Assembly: GCA_030430385.1 (NCBI GenBank)
Contig: JAUIFO010000006.1
Coordinates: forward strand, 1-64,000
DNA: 64,000 nt
Origin: Bacteroidia bacterium
GTDB taxonomy: Bacteria > Bacteroidota > Bacteroidia > Flavobacteriales > Flavobacteriaceae
Direction: 5' to 3'
Positions 33,050 to 41,281 of the stretch are shown here, piece by piece; within the stretch, counting starts at the first letter, position 1, and each line of letters begins with the position of its first letter. Made by a program: the position numbers and the translations under genes. The notes under the pieces are model-generated. The model was not told where the DNA came from and did not search any database. It was given only the letters and a program-made list of their open reading frames with translations.

Positions 33050-34432
33050 ATGAAAACGAGAATTATTTTAGTATTAGCATCGCTATTCTTGACGGTTAAT
33101 TTCGGTTTTGCTCAGCAAGATGAAGAGTGTATGCTTAACTTAACGTTAATGAACGATTACGTTAAGAGCAAAAAATATGATGAAGCTTTTGAGCCTTGGA
33201 TGAAGGTTAGAAATAAATGTCCAAAGTTTAGTTATGCCATTTATGCTTACGGCGAAAAAATCTTAAAGCATAAGATCAAAAATACTTCTGGTCAAGAAAA
33301 AATAGACTTTATCAACGACTTAATGCTGGTTTGGGATACTGGAATGGGATATTTCCCTAGTAAGTATGACTTAGGAGAGGTTTTAAGTGACAAAGGTTTA
33401 TTGATGTATGATAACCAGAAAGAACTTGGAAAATCAGATCAAGATATTTACAATGCTTTTGATGAAGCTTACAAGCAAGATTTGAAAAACTTCACAAGTG
33501 CTAAAGGATTGTATGTATACTTTACTAAAGTTGTGGATTTGTTTAAGGCTGATAAAGCTGAACTACAAGACGTTTTTAATAAGTATGATGATGTTTATGA
33601 GCAGTTAGAGTCTATCAACGAAAAATACACAACGAGTTTAAATAAACTTATTGCTAAAGAAGAGGCAGGTCAGACACTGACTAAAAAAGAAAAGAAGTAC
33701 AAAAAGTTCTATCAAGACTCTTTAGAGGCTAATGATAAAATTGCTGGAAGTTTAGATACTTATATTGGAGAACTTGCTAATTGTGAGAACTTAATTCCTT
33801 TATATCAAAGAGACTTTCCAACATATAAAAATGATGCGGTTTGGTTAAAAAGAGCTGTAAGTAGAATGTATAACAAAGAATGTACTGATGATCCTTTATA
33901 TATTGATCTTGTAAAAGCTTACGATGCTACTGCGCCTTCAGCTGATACAAAATACTTTACTGCAACTATATTGTACAAGCAAGGAAAGAACAAAGAAGGT
34001 GATGATTATATCAAGCAGGCTTACGATCTTGAAGAAGATGTATTCAAGAAAGGTCGTTTAGCAAAAAAGATTGCTAACAGTTATAAGAAAAGAGGAAGCT
34101 ATGGAGCTGCAAGACAGTACTACAGAGAGGCTTTAAAATTAAATCCTTCAGATGGTACACCTCACTTGCAAATAGCAGCAATGTATGCTAAGAGTGCTAA
34201 CAGTTGTGGAGATACAAATTTCAACAAGAGAGCTGTATTCTGGTATGCTGCACAAGAGGCTTTAAAAGCTGGTAGAGTTGATCCAAGTATGAAAAAGTCG
34301 GCTCAGCAAGCAGCTAACTCATACAATGGTAATGCACCAACAAAAGCTGAAATTTTTGAAGCTGGAAATGCTGGTACAACAATTAACATTGGTTGTTGGA
34401 TTGGTGGAAGTGTAAAAGTGCCAAACCTGTAA
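33050..34432 (+). CDS. exported tetratricopeptide-repeat protein
   Basis: A 460-residue protein with a signal peptide (MKTRIILVLASLFLTVNFGFAQ). At least one clear TPR is seen near residues 345-380 (KKRGSYGAARQYYREALKL), and the earlier part is helical and Lys/Glu-rich. A coiled-coil-like stretch sits around residues 185-230. TPR proteins act as scaffolds; the partner here is not known. Its stop is immediately followed by the lptC start. Confidence 0.8.
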   Translation: MKTRIILVLASLFLTVNFGFAQQDEECMLNLTLMNDYVKSKKYDEAFEPWMKVRNKCPKFSYAIYAYGEKILKHKIKNTSGQEKIDFINDLMLVWDTGMGYFPSKYDLGEVLSDKGLLMYDNQKELGKSDQDIYNAFDEAYKQDLKNFTSAKGLYVYFTKVVDLFKADKAELQDVFNKYDDVYEQLESINEKYTTSLNKLIAKEEAGQTLTKKEKKYKKFYQDSLEANDKIAGSLDTYIGELANCENLIPLYQRDFPTYKNDAVWLKRAVSRMYNKECTDDPLYIDLVKAYDATAPSADTKYFTATILYKQGKNKEGDDYIKQAYDLEEDVFKKGRLAKKIANSYKKRGSYGAARQYYREALKLNPSDGTPHLQIAAMYAKSANSCGDTNFNKRAVFWYAAQEALKAGRVDPSMKKSAQQAANSYNGNAPTKAEIFEAGNAGTTINIGCWIGGSVKVPNL

Positions 34433-35005
34433 ATGAAATTTCAGAATTTACATATAACATATATCATAGTCACAGTTTTTGCTGTGACTATGTTTTTTTC
34501 ATGCAAAAATAACTTTGAGGATGTGCAACAAATTGGTGTGTTGCAAAATCAACCTATTGGAGAGGCTAAGAACATCGATTTACGATATACTGAAGTTGAT
34601 GAGGGTTCAGCAAATGTAATTGCTAATTTAAAAAGTCCAACAATGCTCGATTATTCTAATCGAGGTTTTTCATTTTCAGAATTTCCAGATGGTGTGCATT
34701 TATCTTTATATGATGAGAATGATGAAAAGAATATCATTTTAGCAGATTATGCCATCGTTTACAATCAAACCGATTTGATCGATCTTCAGGGAAATGTCAT
34801 TTTAATTACGCCTCAAAACGATAGTCTTTTTGCAGATCAACTCTATTATGATCAAAAGCAAGAGTGGTTATTTACAAACCAAAAAGTACGATTAAAATCG
34901 ATTACTGCCAATAACGCTAATGGCAATATTTTTGATTCTGATACCAAGTTCAAAAATTATACGATCCTTGATGGAAGTGGTGACATGCTCCTCAAGGAAG
35001 ATTAG
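34433..35005 (+). CDS. lptC: LPS export protein LptC
   Basis: A 190-residue protein with a lipoprotein-type signal ending FFSCKNN (C24). The body is beta-rich, as expected for the LptC jellyroll (IVYNQTDLIDLQGNVILIT and QEWLFTNQKVRL). It bridges the LptB2FG transporter to LptA for lipopolysaccharide export. Bacteroidota LptC is often a lipoprotein rather than anchored by a helix, as seen here. It begins immediately after the TPR gene stop. Confidence 0.85.
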   Translation: MKFQNLHITYIIVTVFAVTMFFSCKNNFEDVQQIGVLQNQPIGEAKNIDLRYTEVDEGSANVIANLKSPTMLDYSNRGFSFSEFPDGVHLSLYDENDEKNIILADYAIVYNQTDLIDLQGNVILITPQNDSLFADQLYYDQKQEWLFTNQKVRLKSITANNANGNIFDSDTKFKNYTILDGSGDMLLKED

Positions 35006-35020
35006 TTTGTAAAACATCAT

Positions 35021-35028
35021 TATCTTTG
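35021..35028 (+). promoter_or_regulatory. -7 promoter box upstream of the 35051 gene
   Basis: TATCTTTG matches TAnnTTTG and lies 23 bases before the start of the small membrane protein gene. The -33 element is unclear. Confidence 0.4.
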
Positions 35029-35050
35029 TACATCAACTGGATGAATCACT

Positions 35051-35242
35051 ATGAAATTACTTCAATTTTTTCAATACGTTTACTTGTTTTTTGCAGCCTT
35101 ATTTATTTATGATGCCGTTGTAAGTTGGAATGATGGTACTAATCGTTCGTATATCTCAATGGTTTTTGCTGCACTGTCCTTATTTATGTTTTTCTTCCGA
35201 AAGCGCTTCAGAAAAAAATTTGAAGATAGAAATAAGCAATAG
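35051..35242 (+). CDS. small membrane protein
   Basis: A 63-residue protein with two hydrophobic segments (about residues 6-26 and 33-50) and a basic tail (RKRFRKKFEDRNK). No family is recognised. It lies 2 bases before the CNNM-type transporter and 45 bases after lptC, so it is probably co-transcribed with the former. Its start is a plain ATG. Confidence 0.7.
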   Translation: MKLLQFFQYVYLFFAALFIYDAVVSWNDGTNRSYISMVFAALSLFMFFFRKRFRKKFEDRNKQ

Positions 35243-35244
35243 CT

Positions 35245-36534
35245 ATGGACTATAGCATTCTCATAATTATTGTAATGCTGCTTTTATCTGCATTCTTTTC
35301 AGGAATGGAGATTGCTTATGTGTCTTCGAATAAGATTCACATTGAAATTGAAAAGAAACAAGATGATTTTCTGGCCAGGATCCTTAGACGATTAACAGCC
35401 AAACCATCTAAGTTCATTGCGACCATGTTAATAGGTAACAATATAGCCTTGGTAATCTACGGATTGTTAATGGGAGATGTGTTGATGCAATGGTTTCAGT
35501 CAATGTTGCCATCAGAGTACCAAGTGTTAAATTATTTGCTGTCCGATTTAAGTTTGCTGAGCCAAACAGTGATTTCAACAGGAATAATTTTAATTACGGC
35601 AGAGTTCCTCCCTAAGGTGTTTTTTCAGATTTATGCGAATTCCTTTTTAAAGATCTTTGCCTTTCCTGCATACGTTTTTTACCTGTTGTTTTGGTTTGTA
35701 TCCTCTTTTGTCATTTGGGTGTCAGATCAAATTCTTAAAGCGTTTTTTAAAACAGAAGGTGATAATGTGCAGCTGGCTATGACGAAGGTCGAATTAGGAA
35801 ACTATATTAGTGAGCAAATGGAAGCTGTTGAAGCTCATGACGAAGTAGATAGTGAAATTCAAATTTTTCAGAATGCACTTGAATTTTCAGATGTAAAAGC
35901 TAGAGAAGTGATGATTCCTAGAACTGAAATCATTGGTGTTGATGTTAAAGATTCAGTAAAGAACATTTCAAATATTTTCATTGAAACAGGGTTGTCAAAG
36001 ATCTTGGTTTACAAAGATTCTATAGACGATATTCTAGGATATGTTCACTCTTTTGAACTGTTTAAAAAACCCAAATCGATAAAGGCAATCACTTTTCCTG
36101 TAGTTTTTGTGCCTGCAACAATGTATGTAAAAGACGTGCTTAATATCTTAACTAAAAAGCGAAAAAGTATTGCCGTAGTTATTGATGAGTATGGCGGTAC
36201 AGCTGGAATTATGACTGTTGAAGACATTATTGAAGAGTTGTTTGGTGAAATTGAAGATGAACACGATAGTGTAGCTTTAATTGAAGAGCAGATTAGTGAT
36301 AATGCATTTAAGTTTTCTGCGCGTTTGGAAGTCGATTATTTAAATGAAACCTACAAGCTTGATCTTCCTGAGAGTGAGCAGTATGAGACTTTAGGCGGAC
36401 TTATAGTTAACCAAGCTGAAGAGATTCCGCAAATTGACGACGTCGTTACTATTGATGTTTTTCAATTTAAAATTTTAGAGGTGTCTTCAACCAAAATTGA
36501 CGTTGTTGAACTGCATGTTCTTGACGAAGATTAA
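35245..36534 (+). CDS. CNNM/CorC-type membrane protein with CBS domains
   Basis: A 429-residue protein with four predicted helices of the DUF21 domain (residues 1-150), a pair of CBS domains (REVMIPRTEIIGVDV, then VVIDEYGGTAGIMTVEDIIEEL) and a C-terminal CorC/HlyC-like transporter-associated domain. The IEELFGEIEDEHD stretch is typical. Family members export magnesium or other divalent cations or affect membrane stability; the old name hemolysin is misleading. It sits between the small membrane protein and ppiD. Confidence 0.9.
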   Translation: MDYSILIIIVMLLLSAFFSGMEIAYVSSNKIHIEIEKKQDDFLARILRRLTAKPSKFIATMLIGNNIALVIYGLLMGDVLMQWFQSMLPSEYQVLNYLLSDLSLLSQTVISTGIILITAEFLPKVFFQIYANSFLKIFAFPAYVFYLLFWFVSSFVIWVSDQILKAFFKTEGDNVQLAMTKVELGNYISEQMEAVEAHDEVDSEIQIFQNALEFSDVKAREVMIPRTEIIGVDVKDSVKNISNIFIETGLSKILVYKDSIDDILGYVHSFELFKKPKSIKAITFPVVFVPATMYVKDVLNILTKKRKSIAVVIDEYGGTAGIMTVEDIIEELFGEIEDEHDSVALIEEQISDNAFKFSARLEVDYLNETYKLDLPESEQYETLGGLIVNQAEEIPQIDDVVTIDVFQFKILEVSSTKIDVVELHVLDED

Positions 36535-36645
36535 AACATTCGATGAAAGCCATTAAAATTCGGGAATAAAATCATTATTCTACTTTTATTATTTGATAGA
36601 AAATGGTATTTTCGCCCACTTATTATTCGATAAAATATACTTAAA

Positions 36646-38793
36646 ATGGCAGTTTTAAATAAAATTAGACAGCGTTCTTTGTTTTTGATTTTAATCATTG
36701 CACTAGCATTGTTCTCATTTGTATTAACAGATTTGTTCAAAAATAGTGATGCACTTTTCGGAGGCTCTCAAGATGTAGTTGCTACTGTAAATGGCGAAAA
36801 TATCAATAGAGAAAGCTTTATGAATAGAGTAGAGCAAATGCAGAGTCAGCTAGGGCCTAACTCAACATCTACCCAAGCGATGAATCGTGTGTATGATCAA
36901 GAAGTTAGACGTGCTATCATGAAATCTCAGTTTGAGAATCTTGGTATTACTGTAGAAGGTGATCAAATGAAAGATCTTTTAAAACAAACGTTCTCGTCTT
37001 ATACAGAATTTCAAAATGAAGCAGGTGTTTTTGATGAAAACAAATTGTCTGAATTCGTAAATAATCTTAAAGCACTAAAAGGACAGCCATCTCCTCTTGG
37101 AACATTCCAAATTAATTACGATCAGTGGTTAACTACAGAAAGTAATATTGCTATTGGAGCTCAAGAGCGTACCTATTACAATATGATAAAAGCAGGTGTT
37201 AATGCAACACTTGGTGAAGCAGAAGTAGAGCATAACCTTGAAAATGCAACAAGAGATTTGAGCTTTGTTCAAATTCCTTTTACTTCTATTGCAGACAGTT
37301 TGGTTGAGGTTTCTAAAGAAGATATTAGAAAATACGTTAGTGCTCACAAAGATAAGTATGAAGTAGATGCAATGAGAGATATTAGCTTTGTTGAATTTAA
37401 AGAAGTTGCAAGTGCTGCCGATGAAGATAATATTAAAGCAGAATTAGTAAAGTTATTAGACGATAAAGTTGAGTTTAATGCAGCTACCAAAAATACGGAT
37501 ACAATTGCTGGATTTAGAACGACTTCAACCATTGAAAGCTTTGTGAACTCAAACTCAGATGTTGCTTATAATGATACGTTCTTAAGAAAAGCTGAACTTC
37601 CTAAAGTTGCTGCTGATACTATTTATAATACACCAGTTGGAGGTATTTATGGACCTTATAAAGATGGTGAGTTTTATAAGCTTTCAAGAGTAGTTGCAGA
37701 AACGCAGTTACCAGATTCTGTTAAGGTAAGACATATTCTTATTCCTTTTGCAGGTGGTCAAAGAGCTGATGCTTCTGTTACTAAAACTCCTGAAGAGGCT
37801 AAGAAAACTGCCGATAGTATTCTTGCTAAAATTAAAAGTGGAACGAAGTTTATGGATCTTTTAGACTTGTCTTCTGATAAGGTAAGTAATGAAAAGGATG
37901 GCGAAATAGAATTTGCGTATAATGCAGGAATGGCTCCAGAATTTAAAGCGTTCTCATTTGAAAATGCTGTTGGTGATGTTGAGGTGGTTGGAACGTCTTT
38001 TGGTTACCATATCATTGAAATTTTAAGTCAAAAAAATAAGTCTAGAGCTATAAAAGTTGCGACTTTAGCTAGAGAGATCGAGCCATCTGAAGAAACTATA
38101 GACGCTACTTATACGAATGCATCAAAGTTTGAATTAGCATTACAAAATAAAGACTTTCAAGAAGTAGCAAAAGAGTTTACGTTGGACATCAAACCAGTAA
38201 ACGGTATAAAGTTATTAGATGAAAATATTCCTGGTTTAGGAAGTCAAAGACCAATTGTACGTTGGGCTTTTGAAGACGATACCAAAGTTGGAGACTACAA
38301 ACGTTTTTCAATTCCTGGTGGTGGTTATGCAGTGGTTCAAGTTGTAAAAGCAACTAAAAAAGGATTAATGGATCCTGAAAGTGCATCGGCAACTGTTCTC
38401 ACTGAAATTAGAAACGAAAAGAAAGCAGCTATGATCATAGAAAAGATTACTGGAACAACAGTTTCTGAAGTTGCTAAAAACCAAAGCAAGGCTACACAAA
38501 AAGCGTCTGCTGTTAATATGAAGAATCCTACATTAACTGGAGCAGGTTCTGAGCCTAAAGTAGTAGGAACTGCTTTCGGTTTACAACAAGGTGAAACCTC
38601 TAAGCCAATCATTGGAAACAAAGGTGTATATCTAGTTGAAGTTACTAAAGTAAACGAAGCGACAGCTCTAGATAATTATCAAGCTATTGCAAATAGATTG
38701 AGTACTACGCGTTCTACAGCTGCTCAAAATAAAGTCTATGAAGCGTTAAAAGAAACTGCTGATATTGAAGATAACAGAAAGACCTTCTTTTAA
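36646..38793 (+). CDS. SurA/PpiD-family peptidyl-prolyl isomerase
   Basis: A 715-residue chaperone. A signal-anchor helix lies at residues 13-28 (LFLILIIALALFSFVL), and a SurA-like N-terminal domain follows (VNRESF-type region, VATVNGENINRESFMNR). The parvulin rotamase domain is at about residues 350-460, with VRHILIPFAGG and the FGYHIIEIL end. A further beta-rich region reaches the C-terminus. It would fold outer membrane proteins at the periplasmic face. A bidirectional terminator separates it from the convergent GHMP kinase. Confidence 0.9.
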   Translation: MAVLNKIRQRSLFLILIIALALFSFVLTDLFKNSDALFGGSQDVVATVNGENINRESFMNRVEQMQSQLGPNSTSTQAMNRVYDQEVRRAIMKSQFENLGITVEGDQMKDLLKQTFSSYTEFQNEAGVFDENKLSEFVNNLKALKGQPSPLGTFQINYDQWLTTESNIAIGAQERTYYNMIKAGVNATLGEAEVEHNLENATRDLSFVQIPFTSIADSLVEVSKEDIRKYVSAHKDKYEVDAMRDISFVEFKEVASAADEDNIKAELVKLLDDKVEFNAATKNTDTIAGFRTTSTIESFVNSNSDVAYNDTFLRKAELPKVAADTIYNTPVGGIYGPYKDGEFYKLSRVVAETQLPDSVKVRHILIPFAGGQRADASVTKTPEEAKKTADSILAKIKSGTKFMDLLDLSSDKVSNEKDGEIEFAYNAGMAPEFKAFSFENAVGDVEVVGTSFGYHIIEILSQKNKSRAIKVATLAREIEPSEETIDATYTNASKFELALQNKDFQEVAKEFTLDIKPVNGIKLLDENIPGLGSQRPIVRWAFEDDTKVGDYKRFSIPGGGYAVVQVVKATKKGLMDPESASATVLTEIRNEKKAAMIIEKITGTTVSEVAKNQSKATQKASAVNMKNPTLTGAGSEPKVVGTAFGLQQGETSKPIIGNKGVYLVEVTKVNEATALDNYQAIANRLSTTRSTAAQNKVYEALKETADIEDNRKTFF

Positions 38794-38808
38794 TAAGATA
38801 TAAAGCAT

Positions 38809-38845
38809 AAAAAAGCTTCACAGAAATGTGAAGCTTTTTTATTTT
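38809..38845. terminator. bidirectional rho-independent terminator
   Basis: AAAAGCTTCACA (38811-38822) pairs with TGTGAAGCTTTT (38827-38838) around a GAAA loop. T runs occur on both sides when read on each strand, so it serves ppiD (plus) and the GHMP kinase operon (minus). The left T run overlaps the kinase stop codon at 38839-38841. Confidence 0.85.
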
Positions 38846-39777
38846 AAGATCATTTTATTGTAATCAATTAGTGTTGAATAGCCTTTCGATTCAAAATAAG
38901 GTTTTGGGTCTTTAGCACTTGCAACAAGAACAAAATCGCCTCCCCAAGCTCCAAGACTTTTAATGCTACCTTCAAAATCACTAAATAAGGTTTCCTTAAT
39001 AGGTGTTTGCTTAATGATTTTTGAAATGATTTGTTCGTGCGAATTTATCAATTCTTGAAACTCTGAAAGTGATTTGCATAAGATCATCGCTTCAGTAATT
39101 GAGTTAATTTGTTCAATGGCATCACTAACATTTTTGCGATTCGCTTTGTACTGTTTAATGCCTTCTCTACTATCTTGTTTTTTATTAAGATGAACAAAAT
39201 AGAGATGCTTTTTGAAAGCTGGATTAAAATCAATTGAATTAACAATATTTTTTTGGTCAATCTGAACCTGTTTAGAATTGATTTTATAAGTAATTGGACC
39301 TTCAGCTTCTGCACAAGCAATGTCATAACCACTTCCACCAAAGGTGTGTTCTAATAAGTCATAAGGATTAATTTGCGCCCAATTGGCAATGTTGTGAATT
39401 AATGTAGATGATGACCCTAATCCCCAATTATTAGGAAACTCCAAGAAGGTTTTTATTTCTAATCCAATGTGAGGCTCTAATAAAAAGTTAGGATTTAAAG
39501 CTTTAGCACAGTTTAGTATTTGAATAAGACGATCTGATATAGGATTGTCATTTGGCTTTTGTTGTAAAATTTGGTTGTTTTCAATGATAAAGGTGTCTTC
39601 AAACCAAAGGTCTAAATTGTGGTCAAAGCTTTTCCAAATAATTTGGTTGTTTTTATTTGAGCTGGTAACCTCTAAACGTTGCCCTTTTTTTGTTGGTAAA
39701 GCTAAAGATAATGCACCATCGAGAACTACATACTCGCCTGTTAGTAATAATTTTCCATGACTGTAAAAGGTTTTCAT
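38839..39777 (-). CDS. GYDIA-family GHMP kinase, candidate phosphomevalonate kinase
   Basis: A 312-residue GHMP kinase. The ATP-binding loop is EFPNNWGLGSSS (residues 113-124). The family name-giving GGSGYDIACA is at 147-156, where D152 is a candidate catalytic Asp. It lies one base from HMG-CoA reductase. A full mevalonate route needs a phosphomevalonate kinase and none other is visible in the window, so this gene is the best candidate; mevalonate kinase activity is the alternative. Function is inferred from family and context. Confidence 0.82.
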   Translation of the reverse strand: MKTFYSHGKLLLTGEYVVLDGALSLALPTKKGQRLEVTSSNKNNQIIWKSFDHNLDLWFEDTFIIENNQILQQKPNDNPISDRLIQILNCAKALNPNFLLEPHIGLEIKTFLEFPNNWGLGSSSTLIHNIANWAQINPYDLLEHTFGGSGYDIACAEAEGPITYKINSKQVQIDQKNIVNSIDFNPAFKKHLYFVHLNKKQDSREGIKQYKANRKNVSDAIEQINSITEAMILCKSLSEFQELINSHEQIISKIIKQTPIKETLFSDFEGSIKSLGAWGGDFVLVASAKDPKPYFESKGYSTLIDYNKMILK

Positions 39778-41084
39778 CAGTTGCTTTGTCTGAGTCTGTT
39801 AAGTGTTTCCGATACAGCACTATGCGTTACAGTATTTGTTTTAAAATAGGCTACAAGTTTGTCTTTTTCTTCAGGAGTTGCCTCAAACTGATTCAATATA
39901 TTCATTAAGTGCATTTTCATATGGCCTTCTTGAATACCAGTAGTGGTTAATGATCGTAAAGCAGCAAAATTTTGAGCTAAACCAGCTACAGCAACAATTT
40001 GCATAAGCTCTCTAGCAGAAGGTCTTCCAAGCATCTCTAAGGCTAATTTCACAAGTGGATGTAAGCTTGTAAGTCCGCCAACAGTTCCTAAAGCTAATGG
40101 AATGTCCATCCAAAACCTAAAACGGTCACCTTTAATTTCAGCATGTGTTAAACTACTATAACGTCCATTTCTAGAGGCAAAGGCATGAACACCAGCTTCT
40201 ACAGCTCTAAAGTCGTTACCTGTTGCAAGTATAACGGCATCAATACCATTCATAATGCCTTTGTTGTGTGTCACAGCTCTGTAAGGCTCAATTTCGGCAA
40301 TTTTTACAGCCTGTACGAATTTTTCAGCAAAGGCTTCGGGTTGTAAGTTTCGATTTTCATTTAATTCTGAAATATTACAACTTACTTCAGCTCTCACCAA
40401 ACATTCAGGAACATAGTTAGATAAAATGCTCATGATGATTTCAAGATTGCCTTTCAAATTTGTAGAGGCTTCTCTTTTAAGGGTTTTTGCAAATTGCTCT
40501 AAACAACTATTGATGAAATTTGCTCCCATAGCATCCATAGTTTCAAACGTTGCATGAAGCTGAAAATAATTATCAAGATCATCAGATTTGTCGTTCAGTT
40601 TGATGTCCAAAATTCCACCACCACGCTTTTCCATACTGCGAGTGATGGAAGCGGTTTCTGAGAAAAATTTAGAATGTATGGTGTTTATAAAAGTGTTCAA
40701 TTCAGTAGATGAGCCATCATAAGTAAAGTGAACTTGACCAATTTTTTTGGTTGAGATAACTTCGGCTTTAAATCCACCACGACTATACCAAAATTTAGCA
40801 GCTTTACTTGCCGCAGCAACCACAGAGCTTTCTTCTATGGTCATTGGAATGGTGTAGCTTTTCCCGTTTATAAGGAAATTTGGAGCAACACCAAAAGGCA
40901 AATAGAAATTAGTGATGGTATTTTCTATAAACTCATCATGCAACTGTTGAAGTTTTGAATTAGAGTTCCAATACTGTTCTAAAACAGTTCTTGCATTATT
41001 GTTTTTTGAAAAGTAAGTGGCAACAATCCAATCAATTTTTTCAGATTTTGACAACTTTGAAAAGCCCGAAACAGTGTTTTGCAT
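39777..41084 (-). CDS. class II hydroxymethylglutaryl-CoA reductase
   Basis: A 435-residue HMG-CoA reductase of the class II (degradative-named, NADH-type in Pseudomonas) family, making or consuming mevalonate. Catalytic residues that can be placed are E54 in ENTITNF, K275 in HNKGIMNG, D291 in GNDFRAVEAG and H388 in QEGHMKMH. In Flavobacteriaceae the enzyme runs in the biosynthetic direction, supplying the kinases and mvaD. It overlaps the GYDIA kinase by one base. Its likely -7 box is 41104-41111. Confidence 0.94.
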   Translation of the reverse strand: MQNTVSGFSKLSKSEKIDWIVATYFSKNNNARTVLEQYWNSNSKLQQLHDEFIENTITNFYLPFGVAPNFLINGKSYTIPMTIEESSVVAAASKAAKFWYSRGGFKAEVISTKKIGQVHFTYDGSSTELNTFINTIHSKFFSETASITRSMEKRGGGILDIKLNDKSDDLDNYFQLHATFETMDAMGANFINSCLEQFAKTLKREASTNLKGNLEIIMSILSNYVPECLVRAEVSCNISELNENRNLQPEAFAEKFVQAVKIAEIEPYRAVTHNKGIMNGIDAVILATGNDFRAVEAGVHAFASRNGRYSSLTHAEIKGDRFRFWMDIPLALGTVGGLTSLHPLVKLALEMLGRPSARELMQIVAVAGLAQNFAALRSLTTTGIQEGHMKMHLMNILNQFEATPEEKDKLVAYFKTNTVTHSAVSETLNRLRQSN

Positions 41085-41103
41085 TAACTTGAAATTGAGT
41101 TTA

Positions 41104-41111
41104 CAAAGATA
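41104..41111 (-). promoter_or_regulatory. -7 promoter box for the HMG-CoA reductase operon
   Basis: On the minus strand this reads TATCTTTG, matching TAnnTTTG, 20 bases before the reductase start. The -33 element is not obvious. Confidence 0.5.
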
Positions 41112-41229
41112 CTATTCTTGTCTGTAAATAGTCATTAGCTTAATAATTAATGTGCATTTAACTGTTAATAGTTAGGGTTTTTTGCTTAATTTTTAGTAAA
41201 CTTGGCATGATTTAATTCAAAATAGCATG

Positions 41230-41251
41230 ATTCTTGATACTTTTCAAGAAT
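41230..41251. promoter_or_regulatory. perfect inverted repeat upstream of POT transporter
   Basis: ATTCTTGA (41230-41237) and TCAAGAAT (41244-41251) form a perfect 8-bp inverted repeat with a 6-base spacer, 31 bases before the transporter start. The arrangement fits a transcription factor operator better than a terminator, as no T run follows. The regulator is unknown. Confidence 0.4.
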
Positions 41252-41281
41252 AAAGAAAAATACTAACTAACATTATCTTTT

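Noticed and set aside
41104..41281. Small gene between HMG-CoA reductase and the POT transporter
   Set aside because: No frame of useful length with a start and family signal is present; it reads as a divergent promoter region.
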